Shown here in pieces: positions 34,298 to 45,961 of a stretch of 64,000 nt of DNA (positions are counted from its first letter, which is position 1; each line of letters begins with the position of its first letter). Under the pieces are notes generated by a model. It did not search any database, had not been told where the DNA came from, and worked only from the letters and a program-made list of their open reading frames with translations. Both the position numbers and the translations under genes were made by a program. The stretch spans positions 868,001 to 932,000 of the forward strand of contig JAPXFQ010002747.1 of assembly GCA_028564705.1 (NCBI GenBank), in the 5' to 3' direction. Origin of the DNA: Apricaphanius iberus (Eukaryota > Chordata > Actinopteri > Cyprinodontiformes > Aphaniidae).

Positions 34298-36245
34298 TAC
34301 TGATGGCCTTCAACAGGATTTAATCTCTTTTTACATTCTGTCACTTTACAGCCACAAACGTCAGTGTATTTATTAGGATTTTATTTGTTATGACTAGCCA
34401 AAGTAATGATTAATTGTGAAGAGCAAGTAAAACAATGCATACATTGATGTGAGACTTTTCCCCCCTGCAGAGCCACACGTTTTTACGGGTTTGTTTTTAC
34501 ATACTTTATAGCTCCATCCACCTTCCAAGAAAAGCTTCCCGATGTTTAAAGGTGGAGGTGGTGTGTTCGAGGTTTTGGTTTTCTTCACAACATAATGTCT
34601 TAGATTTAAGATAAAACGTTTGTTTTTTGTTTTATGTAAGCAGAGAACCATAAACATGTTTGCCATGTCTTCTTTATGGCTTGTGCTGATTTTTTAAATA
34701 TACTTTATGTGGATTTCTCACAATTAAACAATCTTGGAATTTTGTCAAACAAAGAAATTTGTGAAATGCTTATAGTTTAAGGAGCTCCATTCATCTAAAT
34801 AAAAAGTTTCCCCTTAGCATAATGCTGCCACCACAATTATGGTGTGTTCAAAGTGATGGACAGTGTTCAGCAGCATTTAACTTGTAGGGTACAAACTGTG
34901 TTTGGTTTGTTATTTTTCCTTCAAATCAGACTTCTAATAGCTTTAAAAAAGTATTGGTACTTGCCCCACTTCCTTAAGGGAAAGATTTGTGGAGCACACA
35001 ACTGATAGCTGTCTTGAATCATCACAATGTTCACCCTGCAATCTTTGCTGTGTTCCTTGCTCATCATGATACTGTTGGATCACTTGATGTTCTCTTAAAA
35101 ACCTCTGACGTGTTCACAGAAAGAACTGGGGTGTAACGGTACACAAAATAACAGTTTGGTACATTTTTGTTCTACAAGTTTTACTTTAATGACGAAACAT
35201 TTACAATATTTACAAATGGGCATATGACTTATTTTTTTAATTTGATCAGCAATGAACAAAGAATCCTTTTTTTCTTGAATTCCTTTCTTTCAAGTCCAAC
35301 AGTTGATTAGATTTTATTATGTTCTATAACTTAAGAAGTTGAAAGTATAGAACTGACTGGAGATTTTATTAGTAAAAATCACCAAAAACGAATAAAATAC
35401 TACAAGCAGACATAGCCAGAGTATAAAACAATATAAGCTCTTGAAAACAGTCAGTGTTGATGTTTAGAAATGTTTAAATAATACTTTGACCATATTTGAG
35501 AGGAAAACATTCTTAAATCGCTTTGGAGTTGTATTGATAATTCAACAGCCTAGTCTCCCAGCTGTATTTAAATGCAACATGAGCAGCTGTTGGGAAAATT
35601 GCTTCTCATCAAGGGGATTCTGACTTGAAATTCATACAAAATAAGGAGTTTGGTCTGATGCTACCAGTCGATATTTGTACATCAGCTTTTTTGTGTAGTG
35701 TCAATGATGTTTACATTCAACCTGACATTATTTAATGCGAGTCATTCAGTTCAGTGCAGAGAGTGTTATGTACCTTAATGCTTTGAAAGATGCTTTTGCT
35801 GCCAAAGTTCTGGCTCGGTACATCTTTCCTTTTCTACTGTAGCTGCATCAGAAAATATTCACATTCCCAAATTGCAAAGTTTAGTGATAGCTGGGAGTCC
35901 TTTCTAACGTAAATGTGCCTACCGAACCAATAGGGCTGTACCAAAAAATCTAATAACAAATACATATACCATTACACCCCCAGTATTTACTAAATTTTAA
36001 GCCCAATGGTCGCAGTGGATTTTATTTCATAGTAACAGAGTAAATGGGACTAAGTGTTTTTGATTCCAAGAGAATGAGGGGAAAAAAACACAAAATGTCC
36101 TTTCACTTTAGAATTATGCACTACTTTATATTGGTTTATTACGTAAAATCCTTTTAAAATACATAAAATAAATAAATAAATAATGTGGCTTGAATGTAAA
36201 AAAAAGGAGAAAAAAAGCACTAAGGATGTCAACGCTTATGGAATT
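34298..36245 (-). mobile_element. Tc1-like transposon, transposase on minus strand, split by nested element
   Basis: The left terminus (TTTTTACATTCTGTCACTTT, GCCACAAACGTCAGTGTATT) and right terminus (GAATTATGCACTACTTTATA, TTGGTTTATTACGTAAAATC) are inverted relative to each other. Between 34640 and 35110 the minus strand holds an eroded transposase (for example TTGTGGAGCACACAACTGAT and TGCTGCCACCACAATTATGG on the plus strand). The sequence resumes after the nested element at about 35982 with GTATTTACTAAATT and GTGGATTTTATTTCATAGTA. Many stops make it inactive. Confidence 0.8.
35128..35981. mobile_element. Nested non-autonomous DNA transposon, 854 bp
   Basis: The left end is GGGGTGTAACGGTACACAAA and the right end is ACCATTACACCCCC, so the termini are inverted. 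GTGTAACGGTACAC is typical of a hAT family in fish. The interior holds no open transposase. A clean 8-bp duplication is not visible at the edges. It sits inside the Tc1 copy at 34298-36245 and is therefore younger. Confidence 0.75.
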
Positions 36246-37430
36246 ACTGCACCACAGTGAAGCTTCTCTTTGTTTGCCTTGAGTTTAAAGAAACAGTAGC
36301 TGCATTCAGAGGTTCATTTTGACGCCTTTATTTTTCTGCCTCCTTTCTTACTTGCCAAGGTCTGATTTAAGACAGCTTAGAAGTAAAAAAAAGAAAAGAA
36401 AAGAAATCTGTGAAAAATTGACACGGACATTAGATAAAGTACCACCTGCAGGTCCGGGGTACCAGGCGGGCAGGATACTGGTAGACAGTACGATCAGTCA
36501 TGGTAATGAGCACAAGGCTGACATACATGCTTTGAATTATACGACTTTGAGGCCTCAGCACCAGCAAACCAGGGCCTCAGCCATTAGTTCAGCCACTCTC
36601 TCCTTATCGCAGAGTCAAGCTGTGAAGTTTTAACACTGCTATCATTCTCACTTTATTTTTTTTTCTCTCCTCTAAATTGCTCCACCTCTATAATGGTTTA
36701 CAAGTAAAAATGCTCACGGGGTAAATTAAGTTTGTTTGCCAACTAATTTTGTTTGCTCTATACAAAAAAAAATTAGAGCTATAGAAATAAGAAAAGCACA
36801 AGATTATTCTGTAATATCTACAGTTAATATGATACAACAGCATGTTAGTGAATTCGTGTTTGTCTTCTTTAGCTGGCCGCAGATGCATTTGCTAATTGTA
36901 TCCTGCTTCCTCCGCCACAATTATTAATTTATCTTGCAGCACCACTTTCAGCAGCGATGATCACTCATGTCGCCGCATCCGATAGTTAAGAAGTGAGCTT
37001 CCGTAAAAATCCATCATGTACATCAATGCACATTACTGAGGTAATTAAACAGGAGGTAATACTGCCAGATATTGTAAAATATCAAGGGGCGATCATACGC
37101 CCCTTAACGCCATGCAGCCTCACCGCGTAGAAATGATGCAGTAGATGAGGCATCAGCTGCAGAAAATGCAACACAGATATGTAAAGGTAATTTGTCTAAT
37201 TTGAAGTATCTGTACCTTTGCCTGTGAAAAATACCAATTACTTGAAATATACTGATTGTGGCTGGCTGAGAAAGTGGCATTAAAATAATTACTTATGAGC
37301 CCTCTCAGAGTTTGTACATTTAGCACTGTACCACCATTAGGAATAATCTGTCCAATTAAAGGTTGTGTAATTAATTAAGTGCACATTCTGTGAAGAGGAG
37401 AGGAGAGAGAATTTATCAACCTGCTGAAAT
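36246..37430. promoter_or_regulatory. Candidate conserved non-coding block
   Basis: Unique DNA after the Tc1 copy. The part at about 36900-37400 is dense in homeobox-like sites: ACAATTATTAATTTATC (about 36917), GGTAATTAAACAGG (about 37040), AATAATTACTTATG (about 37285) and TGTAATTAATTAAGTGC (about 37366). A short perfect hairpin GGGGCG...CGCCCC lies at about 37085-37106. The 104-codon plus frame at 36319-36633 shows no domain. Confidence 0.4.
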
Positions 37431-38887
37431 ATGACCTATCTTGTCCAAAAGACTAATATGTTTAAACAAAAGATGAAAATTGATGACAACATTATTTGTT
37501 ACAAAATGCTCACTGTGCAAGTATGATGCATCTGTACTTGGACTGGGCTTCCTAGTATTGTCCTAAAAAAAATATGATGAATTACCCTAGACTGCCTGGC
37601 AATAACTTTCAATGAAGGGCGCTGTGCCTATCTCATGGCAGAGTCTGTTACTCTTACCCCACTTTGTATCTTCGGTCTTCGCTCAAAGCATCACCTGGGA
37701 AAAGTAGAACATCGTAATGTCACATGAGAAAAAGGAGTGTTGGTGCTGAGTGGACTTCCTGGTACCACCACCCAGAAGTGTAGTAGAGCAGAAACCGCCT
37801 TGCTGTGCGAAACCTGTCGGCTTATTTCTGCTGCAGGAACCGTGCGCAAACAGAGGATGTGAGAAAGATGCCAAGTGCACATTCTTTCGCCTACCGTTAG
37901 AGCTTGTTGCCAGCTGTACATATGGCCTGGATCAACACTTTGGAGAACAGGCACTTCTACCAAGGTGCTGTTAGCAAAACTGAGAGATGCACACACTGGA
38001 TGATACTGTGACACGTTCATGTAAGAGCCGCAACTGAATTTATCACACGGGAGAGAAAATGACAGCTTATTTTAGCCATGAGAGTTCCCTTGCTAAACAT
38101 AAAGCATATATCTGCAGTTATAAGTAACAATATCTGTTCCTGAGAATTATATACCATATGAAAACCAATTTTTCTGGTATTTAGGTTGTGAACATCTTGC
38201 ACAATCTAGTGGAGCTTCCCAAGGTCAATCCTAAAGCCTTTAGGATCTGTTTTCTGGGAGGGTTAAGGGTTACTACAAGAAAATATCAAAAGCAAAGCTT
38301 ACATGTAGTAAAGTATTAAAATGTTCCACCTTTAATGTTATGTCATTACCACACTTTTTAAAACTCAATAAGCATTAAAATGTAGAACAGGCACAAGAGC
38401 ACTCAAGCTTTGAAACAACTTCTATGGCCAATGGCAGTATTCAGAAAACAAAGCATATCATTTTTATTTTATAGGTCAATACATTAATTATATTCCACCC
38501 TACTCTTTTAAAATTATTTTTCAGATAGTTTTTAATGGTTCTTTCCCCAGGGATTCGCAGAGTGACTAGGCATCAATCTAGACAATAAGTTGACTCGCTT
38601 GGGTTTTACCCTCTGAGGAAACTTTGATCAAAATAAAAATGTTTCATTTACAGATTTTGATGTTACAATACTGAACTTATTTTCATATGTCTTTAGAGTT
38701 TTACAGATGGCTGAATTATTGTTTCAGATTGGCTGGAAACAGGGATAGTTTTGACAACAGTGAAGCGTTGACTTTAACCCCACAAACAGAGACAGCCAAA
38801 AGGTGAAGAAGACGGCCTGAATTTTTTTGTGGAAGCAGCTCGAGACTCCCTGATCATCCATTGGGTCTGTCTGTAGCTGGTCATTCC
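37431..38887. other. Unique non-coding DNA
   Basis: No repeat is recognised. At about 37828-37840 a TTTCTGCTGCAG|G sequence resembles a splice acceptor followed by a short Cys-containing open frame, but no donor or family match supports an exon. The right third is AT-rich. Confidence 0.3.
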
Positions 38888-39162
38888 TTTCACAGTGTCA
38901 TTATTGATGTGCTTACTTATTTATTAGCTGTATATGCTGGGGTACATCTATGACCAAATCTTAAAAATGTCAAGAATCAGCTATATTTATTATTTGGACA
39001 CTATATTTACTGTTCAGCCCTGTGCTTCTGTCTGAAAAGTAAATATAGTGTCCAAATAATAAATATAGCTGATTCTTGCCATTTTTGAGATTGTGGTCAT
39101 AGATGTACCTGAGCATATACAGCTAATAAATAAGTAAGCACATCAATAATGATACTGTGAAA
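38888..39162. repeat. 275-bp near-perfect inverted repeat (hairpin)
   Basis: Arms at 38888-39017 and 39032-39162 are about 130 bp each, separated by a loop of about 14 bp. They pair with only a handful of mismatches (for example GGGGTACATC against GATGTACCTGA). Terminal sequence is TTTCACAGT...ACTGTGAAA. It could be a foldback MITE or an inverted-duplication footprint. No target duplication is obvious and there is no coding capacity. Confidence 0.9.
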
Positions 39163-39214
39163 CTTCGGTAAGTGTTATTTCTGATTTTTGAAATCTGCAT
39201 TTGTTGAAAATTTT

Positions 39215-39320
39215 TTTACTGCTCGCGCTTCATTAAAGATACGTGTAGTGACATCACTACAGTGAGATGCACTGATTGGTTGACGCACTGCGTCAAGTGC
39301 CAATGTAAAAGCAGGCTGAT
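39215..39320. repeat. MITE-like fragment shared with 59.7 kb
   Basis: GACATCACTACAGTGAGATG and CACTGATTGGTTGAC align with 59725-59761 at roughly 85 percent. The fragment has no clear termini here. Confidence 0.45.
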
Positions 39321-39580
39321 TTCCAAAGTAATCACTCCATTTGTTTTTAAGATTTGATTGCTCACCCTAAAACCTCTTAAAATGCCGTTTGAAAAGTCAG
39401 AGTTCTACTAATTTAAAAACCATCCTATTTTCTGCACTTGGCCACTTGGCCCTTAGGGTTTATCCACAGAGAGATAAAAAGACTTAAATTAGATGACCAA
39501 CATTTTGTAATTTTTCCCCACCTACCTTTCATGTTTTAAAAAAAGAGAGAAAGAGAAAAAAGTATTTTGTCTCTAAGCTA

Positions 39581-39581
<1 letters not shown>

Positions 39582-39644
<63 letters not shown>

Positions 39645-39771
39645 ATATATATATATGTGTATATATATATATGTGTATATATATATATATATGTGTATAT
39701 ATATATATATGTGTATATATATATGTGTATATATATATGTGTGTATATATATATATGTATATATATATATG

Positions 39772-39869
<98 letters not shown>

Positions 39870-39885
39870 CATATATATATATATG
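39582..39885. repeat. AT/GT compound microsatellite, about 300 bp
   Basis: The tract is (AT)n with regular GTGTATATAT interruptions in its middle third. It is the densest simple repeat in the window. All Tyr/Ile open frames over it on both strands are artefacts. Confidence 0.98.
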
Positions 39886-41929
39886 TTTGGTTGCACATGA
39901 CTTAAAGTTGAGGGAAAAATAATAATTTAGGCTTAGATAATTGCTCTTCAAAAATAAAGCTTTTCCCTTTGCCTTTCGCGGCTTCCGCTGACCCTTTTGA
40001 AAATGCAACAAAGAAATGTCAGAATACAAAATTGCTACAAAAACACTGATAGATTTGTAGCAAATAGTGTACTGCAGATAAATTCTGACATTTCATTCCT
40101 TATACAGTATCTAAAAAAAGAGAGAAAAACTGAACATTCATAAGCCCATAACAGTTTTTCCTTGTTCCTTTTAGGTGGTGGATGGTTATGTTGTTTTTTG
40201 CAGTTTGCCACTTTACCACCAGAAGTCACTGAAACCATCACACTGCCTCTTTAGGAGCATCACAGGTGGTCTTTCCCAAAGTTACGAGGCACCTAAACAA
40301 TAAGTCCACAAAAAAAGATCTAGTAAACAGCGTGGCAGATGCTGACCAAACTGCATAACACATACGCCATAAATATAGCAAAAGCTACTGAGACAGATGC
40401 CACCTGCACAGAACAGTGTTGCTGTGGAGATTGGGCTGTTAGTATGGCTCACTTTAAACTGCAAGTACTGAATAGTGAATAATATTTTTTCTCAGACTTG
40501 TTTAAAAATGTTTGAGGGCAGCGATAGCACAGAAACAATAATGGAAAAGATGAACTCATCCTAGTAACATTTAATAATTACTTAGTATTTATGTAGACAA
40601 CAGGTATTAATTTTCAGTGTATTAGTTAATAGATTTTAATGCTTGTGCATCAACCCAGCATTCACCATTTTAATTCCACAAAAACTGACAACTGATAAAA
40701 ATTACACAAAGGAGTGGTTCACCCAGATGTTTAATTTTGTTACTGACCAAAAATAAAACATTTGAAAAACTTGGACAGATATCACAGATATCACAAAAAA
40801 AAGTTATTTAACAGTTATAAGTAGCTGTTATAAACAGATGTTTTAAAATAGGAAATCTTATTTTGGATCAACTAGAGGAAAAGATTATTGCTCAGTATTG
40901 ATTCAAAAAAATGTATAATAATGAAAAATCTGAACATTATAGTTATTGTTTTGCTGGCTTTTGTTATGGTTTGAATTCTTTCTGGCTTGGATTTTGTTAA
41001 AAAAACAAGCATGCAAACAAACAAACACAATGTTCATCAATCATGTTCCTACATTCTTGTATTTCAGTTGACAGATAAGTTTTGCAGGATGGAGCCTTGT
41101 CATTCAACATTTGTTTGTGAGTAAATCTGATTTTACTGAAGGAATACCTCAAAGCAATTTATTCGATGGTCACATCCTGAAAAAGGAGTTCATCACCAAA
41201 TTGACTTTTGATTGATAGAATGAGAAGGGTCTAAAGTTTCACTGTCCATCTGTGTGGGTTCCTGCAGAGGTAATGATTGCCATCTGCCCTGCTCCTTTAC
41301 CTGACATCCATCAGTGACTGTGGAAAATTGCAGACATCCTGGTGCGTTTCAATGAGATGGCACCAAACAAACGGTCCAGCATCCTCTCCTTGGTCAGTGG
41401 AGATTAAGGAGATCCATGAGTGAATCCCATTTTCATTCAGTCGTCCACAGTTCAAGACCAGTTCTCTTTAGCCTACTGGAACTTTCCTTTCTTCAGTTTA
41501 GGTTAAATGATAACCTTAAGGGGCAGAAATCCAATTTTCTTCAGCTAATTTCATATGTTCCCAAACATTTTTTATTGCTTCTGCCTGTTGGACTTTCATT
41601 TGTCTGTTGAGGTTTTTAGTTTTTTTTGACACAAGATTATAGACCTGGTTGTCAAAATTTTTTAGCATGCTTTATATCAGTTAATGTTTACAATCCGTCA
41701 AATGGCAAAAGACTTATTTAATGACAAGGTTAAAAAAGAAGAAAAAAGACGAGGGCATTTTTTGTACCAATCAACTGCAAATACAATGTCTTAAGTGTCA
41801 TTTATAAATCAATTGACATGACTTCAGTCTTTGACATACACACATATATTAGATGTACCTATTAAGTCTAGTTATGAATTTTCCACAAAAAAAATTCACA
41901 AGGAACTGTTATTGATACAAGAATGTGGT
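39886..41929. other. Unassigned DNA
   Basis: No gene or family-level repeat is recognised. Composition is AT-rich, with a more mixed stretch at about 41210-41420 that could be conserved. Confidence 0.3.
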
Positions 41930-42069
41930 AACGTTTGGGACATTTAGGCCATGTAACTTTACAGAGTTGGATGAAGATCTTGAGAAGCAGTTCACCTACT
42001 TTACAAGGTCAGTGCTTCAGACCCCCAAACATCATGTAGATCAGTTGAAGAACAGTGATTAGAGAGGTT

Positions 42070-42620
42070 CATTGAATGTGTTCCAAGGCTAATCAGGTCT
42101 TATATAAACAAATGCAGCGTGAAGCATTGAATGCACTGGTTTTTATTGTAGCAATGAATCGTGCGCTCTGTCTAGCATTGTTATAGACAGTTCTAGGTTT
42201 GGCAGCCAGAAGAACAACTCTTTTCTTACTGCATCTTGACAAGTTAAAATTTTTGTGTAGAGGGTTTACTGCATTGGGCTGGTTTTCAGGAGTTGGAGTT
42301 GGCCTCCTTACTTTAAGTAAAATGAACTTTTATTACTTCAACAGACATTTTGAAAAATGTAATGCTCCCAACTTTTGTGCAAATGGTTTGGGGATGGCTA
42401 CTTCCTGTTCTCGCCTGAATCATGCCTCAACTTAACAACACTTTAGGGATGAATCATAGAAGACTACAAACTGGACCATTAACACGATCCTAAACCTTAT
42501 GGGAAGACCCCCCACCCCCAGACGAATTGAAGCAAGGGTTGGTAGACATACATTTAAACCGTATGAATTAAGAATTGGATGTCACTTAAATTCATATGTC
42601 TGTGAAGGAAGATGAACAAG
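42070..42620 (+). mobile_element. Tc1-like transposase C-terminal relic and right end
   Basis: The plus strand follows a Tc1 transposase: GCATTGGGCTGGTTTTCAGG (the WGxF block), TTTTGAAAAATGTAATGCTC, and GGTTTGGGGATGGCTACTTC. It then jumps by deletion to GATCCTAAACCTTATGGGAA, GAATTGAAGCAAGGGTTGGT and the right flank ATTGGATGTCACTTAAATTC. Frames are broken. The left terminus was not found. Confidence 0.75.
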
Positions 42621-42669
42621 TACTTTCAGCCATATAGCATACCTTGCACTATGAATGGACAATATAGAC

Positions 42670-42812
42670 CTACATTTTAGCCAGTCATGTGATGGACTGG
42701 TGATCTGTCCACAATGTACTCCACTTCTTGCCCAATAACTGCTGGAGATAAGCACTTGAAAACCCTGTCCTGTAAAGGATAAGTGGCATAGACAATGGAT
42801 AGATGGAAGAAA
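42670..42812 (+). mobile_element. L2-like 3' unit
   Basis: GTGATGGACTGGTGATCTGT, AACTGCTGGAGATAAGCAC and GGATAAGTGGCATAGACAAT lead to an ATGGATAGATGG tail. It is the same family as 2490-2771, shorter at its 5' end. Confidence 0.7.
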
Positions 42813-43680
42813 TTTTATCGCAGTATTTTATTATACTATTGTGATAAAGATAAAAGTGATAATAAGAGACTATTTATGACTTCTTGGAGTGTTCTTATGA
42901 AATTGTAAGGCTGTAGCTGCATGATCCAGCAATCATAGCCCCACAAACACAAATGGTGCTCTTAAAAAAAGCCTAATCAAAAAAAGGCTCCATCAAAACA
43001 TCAGTGACATATAAAGTCTGTTTTTTTATTCCTGAACTTAACACAAAAACAGAATTTGATCAAATGTTTGAGTTTATTGATAATTATTAATGTGCACAAT
43101 AACTAATATTAAGTAAAAGTGTGAAAACAAAACTCTTGAAAATAAGGGTAGTTTTGAGGGTTTTCAAACGTCAATAAACATAATTTATCCTAGTCAGCTT
43201 AATTCCAAATTCCTATTAAGATAAAAAAAAAGAAAATCATGAAAAAAATAAGCAATGTGATTATTGCCCAGCAGTGGAATAATATTTCAGGACTCTATAA
43301 CTGGTTCATTTGTTCTTTCAGATCAGGTGAAACAATCTTACACCGAATACTCATTTTCTGAAAAACTACACTTTGTTGACCTACTTGTTATTCTGTCTTA
43401 AAATTCCAAAACCCTCTGATTGATCAGAAAAAAATAAAATAATCAGTTATGCCTTTTTTTCCCTTGAAATATGTTTCAAATAAGTCCAAATGTGTAGATG
43501 TTATAAATCATATCGTATTATACTTGTGATTTGTTTTCTTTCCTACATAGTAAAGACAGATAGGTACTTTATCAATGCTCCGAAGGAAATTGTTTGGTTA
43601 CAACAGAATAAACCAAATTATTTGGAACAAAACTGACAAAAATATGAAATTAAATAAATAAAATGACTTACTGCACATCC
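42813..43680. other. AT-rich DNA with LINE-end-like piece
   Basis: Mostly unassigned AT-rich DNA. AGGTACTTTATCAATGCTCC at about 43562 resembles the 3' end of a LINE (compare 30242). No coding remains. Confidence 0.3.
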
Positions 43681-44944
43681 TTCGAGAATAGCCATTTCAT
43701 ATATTTAGCCAGTGAATGTGTTCCCTTTCTTTTTTTAAACTGGGAACAAGTAACATAATTTCTACAAAGACAAATATGAGATTTGGATTAAGCCATAATA
43801 TATCTACACCTTTTGCCGTGTCAGTGTCCAAACAAAAGCAGGCTGTGGTGTAGGCTCTATGAGCCATGTGGTTCTGGTATGGTGGACTGTGTGAGGCGGT
43901 GCACTGCTGCGCCCTCCTGAACTGCCATCCGGCTGACAGCTCCCAGCCCTGCCGGGGGAGCGAGGACGGGAGGCTGAGAGGAGAAGGAGACATAAATCCT
44001 ATGTCCTATATAAAAAGAAATACTATCCGTGTCAAGGAAAGGTGGGATGCCCTAAAATGAATGATAACAGACTCATTAAAAATAACGGCCGCCTAAATGA
44101 TAAATAGCATGTCTGCTGAAAAGAGCTCAGGACAATGGCTTTAACAAATTGAAACTGCAGTGCTCAGCCTTAAGGTGTTATTGCCCCTCTTCCCTTAACA
44201 AAAAAAAATTGTAGTTTGGGGGGGGGGGCAAAAACAGTGTGTCCAGCTTCCCATTATGATTATCATGCTCCCTTATGGATGTCTAAGACCATAAGCATTC
44301 TGTAAATGTTTGTTGCAATTTTGGAATAGAGAAAATTAAATAAAAAAACTTGCAAATACATTTAACATAACCTGGCATTCACAGACAAGTAATCCTAACA
44401 AGCATACAGCTGGAGAAGGCACTACAAGCACACACAGCTGAAAGGTTAAACCTCGTGCCAAGCTTTAAAACGAATGACGGGTGTCTGTGACAGGTCTCAC
44501 ATTCCTGCTGATGACAATAAATTAACCGGCACCATCCTTCCTCTCATTCAAAGCTGTGCACACAGATTTTAGATCATAAAAACCAAGCCAGTGTCCATCA
44601 AGTGTAAACATTTACGTCTGAATGACCTAAACAGATTTCCATCGTCATAAGACTGAACAGGCAGATCCGCTGACTTCAGAACTGATGGACGTCTAATCTG
44701 GAGCGGGCTTTGCGAGGGCCGCCGTGTCCATGGGTGCATCTCTGCCTGTCTTTTCTGTAAACATCGACATTCCTCTCACACGAGCACATCGTCCAGCAGA
44801 AAATTTTTCAAGAATTCAAAGAGCCGCATGGACAACTGTTATGTGACACTGCCAGAATGATGAGTTTTATGTTTCTATGAATTGTGAGAGTTCTGTTTGG
44901 AATACATGTAATCAAATTGGGAATGTAGTAACACAGCTGGTATT
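43681..44944. other. Unique DNA with GC-rich patch and G11 run
   Basis: No repeat is recognised. A GC-rich patch at about 43890-43990 holds several CpGs. A run of 11 G bases lies at 44218-44228. The stretch at 44400-44830 has mixed composition and could be conserved. Confidence 0.3.
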
Positions 44945-45316
44945 GGGTCTGTGGTTACTTTTTTCCCCATTTTGTAATGTTACAACCTCAAGCCTTATTG
45001 TATTTCATAAGATTTGATTTAATAAAACTACCAAGTAATGTAGGACGAATGAACTTGAAGGAAAAAGAATCAAGGTTTTCAAATGTTTAAAAAATTTGAA
45101 GTTTTATAAGTTTGTCATGTACTCGACATTTTTTCCCATTTTCATTTTTTTTTTTTGTAAAGCAAGTTATATATAGTTGAAAGAGACATACGGTCACATG
45201 TTTTGCATCAGATTCTGAATATGGTTTTCTATCTGGACATTAACTTAGCCAATCCAACAAATAACTATATGTTACAGGCCCCGGGTTGGGGCTGATATAA
45301 CAGAGGAAAAACGGGA

Positions 45317-45377
45317 TCTGAAAAACAGTTTAAAAAGGGAGCGCAATTACCACTGTAGCGCTGCTTTACATGTCCGG
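45317..45377 (+). repeat. Direct repeat A (partner at 45899-45959)
   Basis: The 61-bp segment CTGAAAAACAGTTTAAAAAG... aligns with 45899-45959 at about 85 percent. Both end in CATGTCC-GA. Confidence 0.7.
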
Positions 45378-45689
45378 ATCTCGTCTCTTTTATTTAACCT
45401 TACACAAATATTTTTTTTACAGTGTACAGTCTTAGTACGTTTTCTTGAAAATTACATTTACCGTCAGATGTGTTGCATTTTCACCGATGACTATGAACTT
45501 CAACACATTATTACTCTCACATTACATGAGAACTACTAAATCAACGTGCTGGATAGGATTTATCAACTGTTTCCAAAGCTTCAACACATTAAACTGTATT
45601 AAGTTGTATGACACTAAAAAACATACTTCTACTAATTTACTTGTGAATATGTTGTTAACATCTTAAATAGATATAAAACATTTGGTTTC

Positions 45690-45795
45690 AAAGTAACATT
45701 GCATTGGCTCATAAATCCTTTGAAAAAATTTGCTTTAATGAGAAAGTAGCATTGTATTGTCTCATTAATGTTTTAAATAAACGTGCTTTAATTAG
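45690..45795 (+). repeat. Two-copy 53-bp tandem repeat
   Basis: AAAGTAACATTGCATTGGCT begins unit 1 and AAAGTAGCATTGTATTGTCT begins unit 2. Both units end GCTTTAATNAG. Divergence between the copies is clear, so the duplication is old. Confidence 0.75.
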
Positions 45796-45898
45796 CATAA
45801 AGCTGGGTGTTCTGTTTAAACACAGGATCGCTCACTGACAGAAAAATATACATAGATCTTATACATTCTTATTTGATATGTTTTCGCCATGTACTGAC

Positions 45899-45959
45899 CT
45901 GAAAAACAGTATTAAAAAGGAGAGCAATGACCAGTGGAGCACTGTTTTCCATGTCCTGA
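45899..45959 (+). repeat. Direct repeat B (partner at 45317-45377)
   Basis: This copy abuts the left end of the MITE at 45962. It suggests that the MITE, or a larger element, landed within a duplicated segment. Confidence 0.7.
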
Positions 45960-45961
45960 CA

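Noticed and set aside
33754..34344. 196-codon minus-strand frame
   Set aside because: It begins inside Tc1 terminus sequence and runs through a candidate CNE. No domain order, and a competing 153-codon frame overlaps it.
37750..37974. Possible EGF-like exon after TTTCTGCTGCAG
   Set aside because: Cys spacing (PCANRGCEKDAKC) is only loosely EGF-like, the frame is open upstream of the putative acceptor, and no donor or neighbouring exon is seen.
39529..40029. Long Tyr/Ile open frames on both strands (up to 166 codons)
   Set aside because: They are translations of the AT/GT microsatellite in every phase.
44218..44228. G11 run as a quadruplex
   Set aside because: A single homopolymer lacks the four spaced G tracts needed for a standard quadruplex.
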